NCBI GenBank assembly: GCA_003168375.1
Contig: PMSI01000001.1
Span: forward strand, 868,001 to 932,000
Reading direction: 5' to 3'
Length of the DNA stretch: 64,000 bases
DNA from: Vulcanimicrobiota bacterium
GTDB lineage: Bacteria; Vulcanimicrobiota; Vulcanimicrobiia; Vulcanimicrobiales; Vulcanimicrobiaceae
The translations under genes were made by a program, and so were the position numbers. Under the pieces are notes generated by a model, which was given only the letters and a program-made list of their open reading frames with translations, had not been told where the DNA came from and ran no database searches. Shown in pieces: positions 7,909 to 14,518 of the stretch. Numbering within the stretch: the stretch's first letter is position 1; the number at the start of each line of letters is the position of its first letter.

Positions 7909-8826
7909 ATGGCACGAGAGTTCGAGATCGTTTGGGTCGACGCGTTCACGACGACGCCCCTGACCGGCAACGCCTGCGCGGTCGTGCTCGACGCGCGCGG
8001 CCTCGACGATGCGGCGATGCAAGCGATCGCGCGCGAGACGAACCTCTCGGAGACGAGCTTCGTCTTTCCCGGCGAAGGCGAGGCCGACTTCGTCGTGCGC
8101 TACTGGACGCCGGGCGGTGAGATCCCGCTCGCCGGACATCCGACGATCGCGACCACGCACGCGCTGTACGAGCGCGGTGCGCTGCCCGCCGGCCGCGACA
8201 TCGTACGCTTGAAGATGCCGGCCGCGCTGATCCCGGTGACGATCCGGCACGGCACGCCGACGACGTACGCGATGTCGCAACCGCCGCCGGAGTTTCTCGC
8301 CCCGTTCCCGCGCGCCGACGCGGCCGCGGCGCTGCGCTTGCGCGAGGACGACCTGCTCGCCGGCGTCACGCCGCAGACGGTCAGTACGGGAACGCCGCAG
8401 CTGATGATCGCGCTGGCTTCGCGCGATGCGCTCGACCGCGCCGAACCCGATCGCCGGGCGCTGTTCCGCGATCCGCGCCGCGACTGGTTCTCCGTGCACG
8501 TCTTCGCCCGTGCCGATGACCCTTCGTGTCACCCTGAGCTTGTCGAAGGGTCAGGGCAGGCTGTTGCGCTCGTCGCGCGGCACTTCGCCGACTTCGGCGA
8601 CGTGATCGAGGACCCGTTCACCGGCTCGGCGACCGGCGGGATGGCGGCGTACTGCGCGCGGTACGAGATCGTGCGCGAGCGCGCGTACGGCGTCGCCCAG
8701 GGGATGCACGTCCATCGCCCCGGCCACGCGCAGGTCGAGGTGGGCGGCGATCCGCCGTACGAGATCGGGCGCATCACCGTTGCCGGCCCGGCGGTCACGG
8801 TGCTGCGCGGAACGCTGCGGTTGTGA
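7909..8826 (+). CDS. PhzF-family isomerase/epimerase-like protein
   Basis: 305 residues, diaminopimelate-epimerase fold duplicated. ETNLSETSFVFP carries the conserved Glu used as general acid/base in PhzF; GEIPLAGHPTIATTHAL and VIEDPFTGSATGGMAAY are the paired phosphate-loop-like motifs. PhzF itself isomerises dihydro-3-hydroxyanthranilate in phenazine synthesis, but most genomic homologues lack that pathway and have unknown substrates; no other phz gene is here. Repeat copy 5 inserts about ten residues (CHPELVEGSGQ, about residues 207-217) into a surface region. It converges on the ABC ATPase gene with a 32-nt 3' overlap. Confidence 0.87.
   Translation: MAREFEIVWVDAFTTTPLTGNACAVVLDARGLDDAAMQAIARETNLSETSFVFPGEGEADFVVRYWTPGGEIPLAGHPTIATTHALYERGALPAGRDIVRLKMPAALIPVTIRHGTPTTYAMSQPPPEFLAPFPRADAAAALRLREDDLLAGVTPQTVSTGTPQLMIALASRDALDRAEPDRRALFRDPRRDWFSVHVFARADDPSCHPELVEGSGQAVALVARHFADFGDVIEDPFTGSATGGMAAYCARYEIVRERAYGVAQGMHVHRPGHAQVEVGGDPPYEIGRITVAGPAVTVLRGTLRL
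8533..8550 (-). repeat. Dispersed repeat copy 5 (inside the PhzF-like gene)
   Basis: CCTGAGCTTGTCGAAGGG (inverse orientation), preceded by GTCAC. It is translated as PELVEG. A fragment CCCTTCGTGTC just upstream suggests a partial second unit. Confidence 0.9.
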
Positions 8827-10237
8827 TGCGATTCCCGGCGACGACGCACTCGCGGCGCACGAACGCCGGCAGATCGTCGTCGTGGTGGGAGATGACGATC
8901 ACCGTCGTTCCGCCGGCCGCGAGATCGGTCAGAATCGCGCGCAGCGTCTCGCGGAACTGCTCGTCGAGCCCGCTCCAGATCTCGTCGAGGATCAGCACCT
9001 CCGGCCGGTTCACGAGCCCGCGCGCGATCAAGACTTTCCGCCGCTCGCCGAACGAGAGCATGAGAAAGCGGCGCGCGCGAAGATGGTCGAGCCCCAACCG
9101 GCGCATCAGCTCGACCGCGTCGGCGCGCCGCGACGCGTCGGGCGCGAGCATGATACCGATGCTCGAGGCATAGCCCGAGCACACGACGTCCTCGGCGGTC
9201 GGGTTCACGTCGTACGCGGTTTGCAGCTGGTCGGAGACGTGCGCGATGCGCCGTTTGAGCTCCCAGAGATCGAACGGGCCGCGCTCGCCGAACCGCACGA
9301 CGTCCGCACCGTACGCGGCAGGCACCGTGCCGGCGATGAGTTCTGCGAACGTGCTCTTCCCCGAACCGTTCTCGCCGCGAATCACGGTGTGTTGGCCGCG
9401 CCGCAGCGACCAGTCGATCCCGCGCAGGACGAGGTTTTCGCCGCGGTAGACGTCCGCGCCGCGAATCGCGACGAGCGGTTCGTCGTCCACGGGCGTCGCG
9501 GCAGGCCGCCGCTCGGGCCCGGCCCGCAGACGTGCGGACCGGGGAGGACCGTCGCCCAGCACGGCGATCCGCCCGCCGTCGAGCACCGCGTGCGCGTTCG
9601 TCGTCTCGGGGAGGTCGCCGGTGCGATGGGACGCGCACACGACGTGCGTCGTCCCGGCGACGCGGGCGAGAAACGCGAGCAGCTCGCGTCGCATCCGCCG
9701 GTCGAGCCCGTTGGTGAACTCGTCGAGCACCAGGACCCGAGGCGAACGAACGAGCGCTCGCGCGACGAGCAGGACGCGCAGCTCCCCGAACGAGAGTTCG
9801 CGCACCGGACGCGCGGCGATCGCGTCCAGGCCGAAGCGGTCGACGAGGGCGTCGGCCCGCTCGCGCTCCGAGGGGTCGAGCCCGCGCGGAAGGTACACGG
9901 AATCGTGCAGCCCGGTCGCAATCAGCACGCGGCCGGAAAAGCTCAGGTCGAGCCGCGTGTAGCGCTCCTGCAGTTCGGGGGAGACGTAGCCGATGCGCGG
10001 GGCCGCGGCAGCGACCGGCTGCTCCGCCCCGTCGAGCGCGTACCTGCGCACGCCGCCGTCGGGATCGATCCAGCGGTCGCCGCGAATCACGCCCAGCAGC
10101 GTGCTCTTTCCGGAACCGTTCGGGCCCACGATCGCCCACTGCTGTCCCGGGCGCAGCGTCCAGGAAACGTCGTGCAGAACGTGACGCCCGTCGAGATGGA
10201 CGTTCACGCGCTCGAGCTCGATCAGCGGGCGCGGCAT
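8795..10237 (-). CDS. ModF-like ABC protein with two ATPase domains
   Basis: 480 residues made of two ABC ATPase modules and no membrane segment. Walker A: GPNGSGKST (about residue 39) and GENGSGKST (about 283). Signatures: LSFGELRVLL and LSFGERRKVL. Walker B: VLVLDEFTNGLD and VLILDEIWSGLD. The LSFGE signature and domain spacing match ModF/PhrA, a soluble molybdate-operon-associated ABC protein of unclear function; it is not an importer ATPase. ATG at 10237 starts 42 nt from the divergent arginase-like gene. No modABC is visible, but a MOSC protein is present at 58 kb. Confidence 0.83.
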   Translation of the reverse strand: MPRPLIELERVNVHLDGRHVLHDVSWTLRPGQQWAIVGPNGSGKSTLLGVIRGDRWIDPDGGVRRYALDGAEQPVAAAAPRIGYVSPELQERYTRLDLSFSGRVLIATGLHDSVYLPRGLDPSERERADALVDRFGLDAIAARPVRELSFGELRVLLVARALVRSPRVLVLDEFTNGLDRRMRRELLAFLARVAGTTHVVCASHRTGDLPETTNAHAVLDGGRIAVLGDGPPRSARLRAGPERRPAATPVDDEPLVAIRGADVYRGENLVLRGIDWSLRRGQHTVIRGENGSGKSTFAELIAGTVPAAYGADVVRFGERGPFDLWELKRRIAHVSDQLQTAYDVNPTAEDVVCSGYASSIGIMLAPDASRRADAVELMRRLGLDHLRARRFLMLSFGERRKVLIARGLVNRPEVLILDEIWSGLDEQFRETLRAILTDLAAGGTTVIVISHHDDDLPAFVRRECVVAGNRITTAAFRAAP

Positions 10238-10279
10238 CGTGCGGCGGTTTCTCGCCTCCGCCGCCGAAGACCGCCCGCC

Positions 10280-11041
10280 GTGCGACGCATCCTGGTTCCG
10301 TATCACCACGCCGAGGCGCTGCCGAAGATGGCGGACGCGTTCGCCGCCGACGATGCGGTGATCGTCTCGAAGGGGCCGGCCGGCGCGATGGTCACGCGGT
10401 TGTACGACCAGGTCGCCGCCCGGGTCGCGGCAAGCACCGAACCGGCCGTCGTCGCGAGCGGCGACTGCACGACGGCGCTCGCGACGGTGGCAGGATTGCA
10501 GCGGCGCGGTTTGTCGCCGAGCGTGATCTGGCTCGACGCGCACGGTGATTTCAACACGCCGCGCACGACGCGCAGCGGATACCTCGGCGGAATGGCGCTG
10601 GCCATGCTCGTCGGTCGCGCGGGTGCGCAGCTCACGCGAGCGATCGGCTTGCGTGCGGTTCCCGAAGATGCGTGCATGCTCGCCGGCGCACGCGATCTCG
10701 ATCCGCTCGAGCGTGCGCTGCTCGACGCATCGGCGGTGCGGCGTATCGACGACGTCGCCGCGCTCGCGCGCGCATCGCTACCGCCTTCACCGTGGTACGT
10801 GCATCTCGACGTCGACGTCATCGATCCGTCGGAGCTGCCGCCGCTACGCTTCCCCGCGCCCGGCGGGCCGAGCGCGAGCGCGGTCGCCGAAGCGCTGCGA
10901 GCGCTCGCATCGCGCGGTACGATTGCAGCGCTCGGCCTTGCCTGCACGTTCGCGCCGGAAACGTTCGCCGGGGTCGATCCGCTCGAACGCATCCGACCGC
11001 TCGTCGATGCGGCGCTCGGCTCGTCCTCGAACACGACATAA
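10280..11041 (+). CDS. Arginase/agmatinase-fold protein
   Basis: 253 residues of the ureohydrolase superfamily, which hydrolyses guanidino or formimino groups using a binuclear Mn centre. Metal motifs are DAHGDFN (DAHxD, about residues 86-92) and HLDVDVIDP (about 175-183). The first ligand motif, normally GGDHS, is SGDCTTAL, so the first His ligand is replaced by Cys. The protein is also shorter than typical arginases (about 300). GTG at 10280 gives RRILVPYHHAE as the opening; 42 nt separate it from the divergent ModF-like gene. The substrate is unknown. Confidence 0.8.
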   Translation: MRRILVPYHHAEALPKMADAFAADDAVIVSKGPAGAMVTRLYDQVAARVAASTEPAVVASGDCTTALATVAGLQRRGLSPSVIWLDAHGDFNTPRTTRSGYLGGMALAMLVGRAGAQLTRAIGLRAVPEDACMLAGARDLDPLERALLDASAVRRIDDVAALARASLPPSPWYVHLDVDVIDPSELPPLRFPAPGGPSASAVAEALRALASRGTIAALGLACTFAPETFAGVDPLERIRPLVDAALGSSSNTT

Positions 11042-11104
11042 AGCAACGGCGCGCGCGCGCCGATACCTGAGTACACGCTCTCGGCATCCAAGGAAGGATT
11101 CATC

Positions 11105-11731
11105 GTGCGCGTCATCACTTGCATTCTCGCAGCGCTCGTTGCAACGTCATCTGCGGCATTCGCCGATCAGCCGTTGCGTCACGTCGAGTACGCGGTTACC
11201 ACGAACGTCGACGGCCGCGCGTCGACCTCGCGTTTGCTGCTCGACCTCGTCGGCACGACGAACGATCGCGGCATCTCGCTCACCATCGCCGAACCCGGCG
11301 TCGCGGATCCGGTGCGCGTCGACGTCGATGCGCGCGGCGTCGTGACGATCGCGATGGCAAGCGACGGGCCGCTCTCGCCCGAGGCGAAGATGCTGGTCTA
11401 CTTCTTCGCGCTGGGCGCGCAGAACATGACCGGTCTCGGCCGGGGCGATGAGTGGGCGGCCGACGGCGCGACCGGCGACGGCGCGCAACACCGCACCCGC
11501 TTTCGCGTCGTGCGCATCCCTGGCGAGGGCCGGCTCGACATCTCGTTCACGCGCGACCTCGACCTGGGCGGCGAGCACGCCGGCTATCGCGGGCACCTGC
11601 TCTACGACGCGTTCAAGGTCGTCCCGCTTTCGGTCGACGCGCGGGGCGAGGTCCAGGCAAACGAGCTCGGCGTCCAGCGGACGCACGAGGTCCGGCTCGC
11701 CTTGACACTGGTCAAGGACTCGCAGCCCTAG
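11105..11731 (+). CDS. Exported protein of unknown function
   Basis: 208 residues beginning with a typical signal peptide (MRVITCILAALVATSSAAFA, cleavage after AFA). The mature part is predicted beta-rich, with no recognised domain and no lipobox. GTG at 11105 is chosen because AAGGAAGG lies about 10 nt upstream. It is likely periplasmic or surface-exposed. A 16-bp GC palindrome (GGCGCGCGCGCGCC type, near 11048) lies in the gap after the arginase-like gene. Confidence 0.7.
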   Translation: MRVITCILAALVATSSAAFADQPLRHVEYAVTTNVDGRASTSRLLLDLVGTTNDRGISLTIAEPGVADPVRVDVDARGVVTIAMASDGPLSPEAKMLVYFFALGAQNMTGLGRGDEWAADGATGDGAQHRTRFRVVRIPGEGRLDISFTRDLDLGGEHAGYRGHLLYDAFKVVPLSVDARGEVQANELGVQRTHEVRLALTLVKDSQP

Positions 11732-11778
11732 GCTTCAGCGGCAACCCTTGAGGGTCGGCTACTGTTAGTAAGTCCGTA

Positions 11779-12669
11779 ATGCCCGCTCAGACCGCCACCA
11801 CCCGCTCGCTCACTCGCGTGATCACCGCCGTCGCCACCCTCGAAGGCGGCGGCTTCCTGGTGCACCGCCCGCTTCCGACCCGCGCCGTCGAACAGGTCGA
11901 CCCGTTCTTGCTGCTCGACGAGATGGGTCCGATGGACCACGGCCCCGGCGAAGCCGAAGGCGCGCCGGACCATCCCCACAAGGGCTTCGAGCTGATCACC
12001 TATCTGCTGGCCGGCGAGATGGAGCACCTCGACTCGCACGGCAACCACGGGATCCTGCGGGCGGGCGACGCGCAGTACATGCTCGGCGGAGCGGGGCTCG
12101 TCCACTCGGAGATGCCGAGCGAAGCGTTCCTGCGCAGCGGCGGGCACCGGCACGGTTTCCAGATCTGGGTCAACCTGTCGAAGGCCGACAAGGCGCTCGC
12201 GCCGAGCTACAAAGACGTCCCGTCCGACACGATCCCGGTCGCGCGGCCGTCCGAGGGCGTCACCGCACGTGTCCTCGCGGGCGAGGTCTTCGGTGTACGC
12301 GGCCCGGTTCACACCGTGACGCCGTGGTCGTACGTGCACGTGACGCTCGCCCCCGGTGCGCGCGTCGAACAGCCCGTCCCACGCGGTTGGACCGCGACGG
12401 CGTACGTGTTCGGCGGCGCCGGCAGCATCGGCACCCGCGAGGTGCGGCGCGGCGACTACGCCGTCTTCGCCGACGACGGCGAAACGATCGCGCTCGAGAA
12501 CACCGGCACCGAACCGCTCGACGCGCTGCTCCTCTGCGCCCGTCCGATCGCGGAGCCGATGGTGCGCTATGGCCCCTTCGTGATGAACTCGATCGACGAG
12601 ATCCAGCGCGCGTTCGAGGACTACCGCGCCGGCCGCTTCGGCGAGATCAAACCGATCGTCGCGGAGTAA
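11779..12669 (+). CDS. Pirin family protein
   Basis: 296 residues, bicupin pirin. The N-terminal cupin carries the metal-ligand set in DHPHKGFELITYLLAGEMEHLDSHGNHG (within about residues 58-88) and GGAGLVHSEMP. The C-terminal cupin includes YVFGGAGSIG. Pirins are Fe-binding proteins; some, such as YhhW, have quercetinase activity. No neighbour indicates a pathway. ATG at 11779; the gene converges on the TonB-C-like gene with a 9-nt gap. Confidence 0.9.
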   Translation: MPAQTATTRSLTRVITAVATLEGGGFLVHRPLPTRAVEQVDPFLLLDEMGPMDHGPGEAEGAPDHPHKGFELITYLLAGEMEHLDSHGNHGILRAGDAQYMLGGAGLVHSEMPSEAFLRSGGHRHGFQIWVNLSKADKALAPSYKDVPSDTIPVARPSEGVTARVLAGEVFGVRGPVHTVTPWSYVHVTLAPGARVEQPVPRGWTATAYVFGGAGSIGTREVRRGDYAVFADDGETIALENTGTEPLDALLLCARPIAEPMVRYGPFVMNSIDEIQRAFEDYRAGRFGEIKPIVAE

Positions 12670-12678
12670 CCGCGAGGC

Positions 12679-13422
12679 TCAGAAGCTCACCGTCAAGACA
12701 TAGTCGGCTTCGAGCTTCGTGCAGTTGAACACCGTGGTCGCGTACCGCGTCCGGCGCGCTGCGTCGAGCGCCGCAACGTCGAGATGCGAGGCGCCGGTCG
12801 AAACGACGATACGGGTCGCAATGACCTGATCGTTGGGGTCGAGCGTGACCAGCACCTCGGCCTTGCGGCCCGCACCGTCGGCCACCATCGATCGCGCGAC
12901 GCTGATCGCATGCGCGCTCGCGTTGCGTTCGGGGCAGGTATGGCGCAGCATGACGGGCGGCGGCGCGTCTTGGACGGGAAGCCCGGCGACGGCGGCGCGC
13001 AACGTGTCGTCGGCGTCCTCGGGTGCGGCGTTCGGCGCGACCCACGGGATCAGCGTCTCGCGGCAGACCGGCCGTGCCGGCGGGTCGAGTGAGGTCACGA
13101 TCGCCGCGTCGATCGCGACCGGACGCGGAAACCGGACGACGACCGGGACTGCGTCGCCGTGCGAACCGTCGCGCTCGCGCGCGAAGGCGCGGAACGGAAC
13201 GGCATAGCGCAGGTCGCCCGCATACAGCGCGGTGCTTCCGGAGATCGTTCGCGACGGGCCGCCGGTCCAGAACGCCAGCGCAACCCGGGTCGCGTCGATC
13301 CGTCGCACCGCGAGCCCGACGTCGCACGCGTCGGCCGGCGCCGGGGGCGCGTCCACCGCGGCGGCGGATGCCGCCGGGATCGATGCCAGCAAGGCCAGCG
13401 CGAGGACCGCGAAGGAGCGCAC
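12679..13422 (-). CDS. Exported protein with a TonB-C-like C-terminal domain
   Basis: 247 residues starting with a signal peptide (MRSFAVLALALLASIPAASA). The last 75 residues have the TonB C-terminal pattern: EVLVTLDPNDQVIATRIV, then SHLDVAALDAARRTRYAT, then YVLTVSF. Unlike TonB proper, there is no retained N-terminal anchor and no long Pro-rich linker, and the domain has paired Cys (HTCPE, FNCTK) that may form a disulphide. It is probably a soluble periplasmic protein. It follows the nucleotidyltransferase gene by 24 nt on the same strand, so it may be co-transcribed. Confidence 0.65.
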   Translation of the reverse strand: MRSFAVLALALLASIPAASAAAVDAPPAPADACDVGLAVRRIDATRVALAFWTGGPSRTISGSTALYAGDLRYAVPFRAFARERDGSHGDAVPVVVRFPRPVAIDAAIVTSLDPPARPVCRETLIPWVAPNAAPEDADDTLRAAVAGLPVQDAPPPVMLRHTCPERNASAHAISVARSMVADGAGRKAEVLVTLDPNDQVIATRIVVSTGASHLDVAALDAARRTRYATTVFNCTKLEADYVLTVSF

Positions 13423-13446
13423 TGCGACAGCGTTCGACTCGACCCC

Positions 13447-14013
13447 CTACAGTCGCTGCTTGCGCAGTGCCTTGAAGAGCGCCTCGACGCGTTTTCGTTC
13501 GTAGACGGGAGTTTCTTTGAGTTCCAACTCCGTCCAGGCTCGAAGCGCGTCGAGATCGATGCTGTCGCGCTGCGCCCGCGCGACGCTGACCGCAGTTGTC
13601 AATCCGGAGTAGTCGTTCCACGCGAGATAGTGCATGAACCGGTCGCGGACCGCGTCGAGCGCGCTGATCACGTGCAGGAGCTCGTGACCGCGTTTGACCG
13701 TTCTCCACTCCGTTATGAAGTCGCGCCCAATCGCTAACGGTCCCGGCGGAAAATCAACGCTCCATTCGGTGGCGAGCTCGTGTACGTAGATGCGGCCTTC
13801 CCTCCGGAAGCCAAGCCGGGCAAGAATCGGAGATACTTCGGCCAGCGGGATGTCGACGGTCATGACAAAGTCTGCGTCGGCCGACATATACGCTTCAGGG
13901 GCGTAGAACGTCGCCGCACTTCCTCCGCAGAGGATCGCCGTGATGCCGGCCGCGTCGAGCGCGGTGCACACGACGAATGCACCGTCGATCAGCGACGAGT
14001 CGGCCCGAATCAT
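13447..14013 (-). CDS. Nucleotidyltransferase-like protein (putative toxin of a TA-like pair)
   Basis: 188 residues. The N-terminal half shows the minimal nucleotidyltransferase pattern: ILCGGSAATFYAPEAYMSAD followed by ADF, i.e. the GG/S motif and a DxD metal pair (about residues 29-52). VDFPPGPLAIGRDFI fits the third acidic strand. The C-terminal part (about 110-188) is helical and charged. Its ATG overlaps the stop of the upstream winged-helix gene by four bases (ATGA), the arrangement typical of toxin-antitoxin operons with nucleotidyltransferase toxins. No HEPN partner is present. A toxin role is inferred from context only; an RNA-modifying housekeeping role is also possible. Confidence 0.65.
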   Translation of the reverse strand: MIRADSSLIDGAFVVCTALDAAGITAILCGGSAATFYAPEAYMSADADFVMTVDIPLAEVSPILARLGFRREGRIYVHELATEWSVDFPPGPLAIGRDFITEWRTVKRGHELLHVISALDAVRDRFMHYLAWNDYSGLTTAVSVARAQRDSIDLDALRAWTELELKETPVYERKRVEALFKALRKQRL

Positions 14014-14345
14014 ATTTTCTTTCCTGGACGGCGAGGGCGCTGTCGCACCTTCGCCGCGATATTTCGGATATCGGGGTCCCCCTCTGCGAGCCGTTCGAGG
14101 AGCGCACGGAACTCCGACGCGGCATACCAGCGACGATCGAGCTCGACCAGTCGCGTGCGACCGACCAGGCGCGACGCGACGACACCAAGATCTTGCAAAG
14201 CCATGACGGCGTTTTGCACGGAGATGAGATGCGCTTCTAGCAAGGTCGCGATCTGGCGAGGATAGGCCGGTTCGACCAAAACCAGCAGTTTCAGAATCCG
14301 CTCTCGCAGTCGCGAGCCGAATAGGGAATCCTCGCGAGTCGCCAT
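14010..14345 (-). CDS. Winged-helix DNA-binding protein (putative antitoxin/autoregulator)
   Basis: 111 residues. SLFGSRLRERILKLLVL is the opening helix seen in helix-turn-helix regulators linked to nucleotidyltransferases. The recognition region is QIATLLEAHLISVQNAVMAL and the wing is VVASRLVGRTRLVELDRRWY. The C-terminus is basic (RQRPRRPGKKI). It is coupled to the nucleotidyltransferase by a 4-nt overlap. The ATG at 14345 lies about where transcription should start (see promoter), with no ribosome binding site, so the mRNA is probably leaderless. The inverted repeat over the promoter suggests autorepression. Confidence 0.68.
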   Translation of the reverse strand: MATREDSLFGSRLRERILKLLVLVEPAYPRQIATLLEAHLISVQNAVMALQDLGVVASRLVGRTRLVELDRRWYAASEFRALLERLAEGDPDIRNIAAKVRQRPRRPGKKI

Positions 14346-14348
14346 ATA

Positions 14349-14410
14349 GACTATTTTAACATAGTTTCATAACCAATTCAAAGTAGTCGTATGACTATGT
14401 TAAAACAGTC
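14349..14410 (-). promoter_or_regulatory. Promoter and inverted-repeat operator of the winged-helix/nucleotidyltransferase pair
   Basis: On the minus strand TTGAAT (14381-14376) and TAAAAT (14358-14353) are separated by exactly 17 bp, a near-consensus sigma-70 promoter. Two 17-bp arms, GACTATTTTAACATAGT (14349-14365) and ACTATGTTAAAACAGTC (14394-14410), are inverted with one mismatch. The inner arm covers the -10 box and the outer arm lies upstream of the -35. The segment is strikingly AT-rich for this genome. Repression by the adjacent winged-helix protein is inference. Confidence 0.75.
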
Positions 14411-14487
14411 AATACCATCCTCCACAGCTGCATCGTACGGTCGCTGCCCCGCCCCGTACCATGATCGTACCGTCGTCCGGCGGGAAT

Positions 14488-14501
14488 CGAACACGTGTTC
14501 G
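14488..14501. promoter_or_regulatory. LexA (SOS) box of Gram-positive/actinobacterial type upstream of dnaE2
   Basis: CGAACACGTGTTCG is a perfect 14-bp palindrome. It fits the mycobacterial CGAAC-N4-GTTCG box and, apart from the last base, the Bacillus consensus CGAACRNRYGTTYC. It ends 17 bp before the dnaE2 ATG at 14519, the position expected for repression of an SOS polymerase gene. The GTG at 14495 lies inside it and is therefore not the likely start. Confidence 0.8.
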
Positions 14502-14518
14502 GGTATCACCTCAGTCCG

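Noticed and set aside
7909-8826. Phenazine biosynthesis locus
   Set aside because: Only a PhzF-like protein is present, with no phzA-E or phzG; most PhzF homologues are unrelated to phenazines.
11048-11063. Intrinsic terminator at the GC palindrome after the arginase-like gene
   Set aside because: No T run follows on either strand; alternating GC runs of this sort arise readily in a genome of this composition.
14461-14501. A tRNA-like T-arm on the minus strand (GTTCGATTCCCGCC)
   Set aside because: The five bases before the TTCGATT loop do not pair with CCCGC and no acceptor or anticodon arm can be drawn; the palindrome is explained better as a LexA box.
14495-14518. GTG 14495 as dnaE2 start
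   Set aside because: It lies inside the LexA palindrome and would add eight residues before the conserved N-terminus; ATG 14519 fits better.
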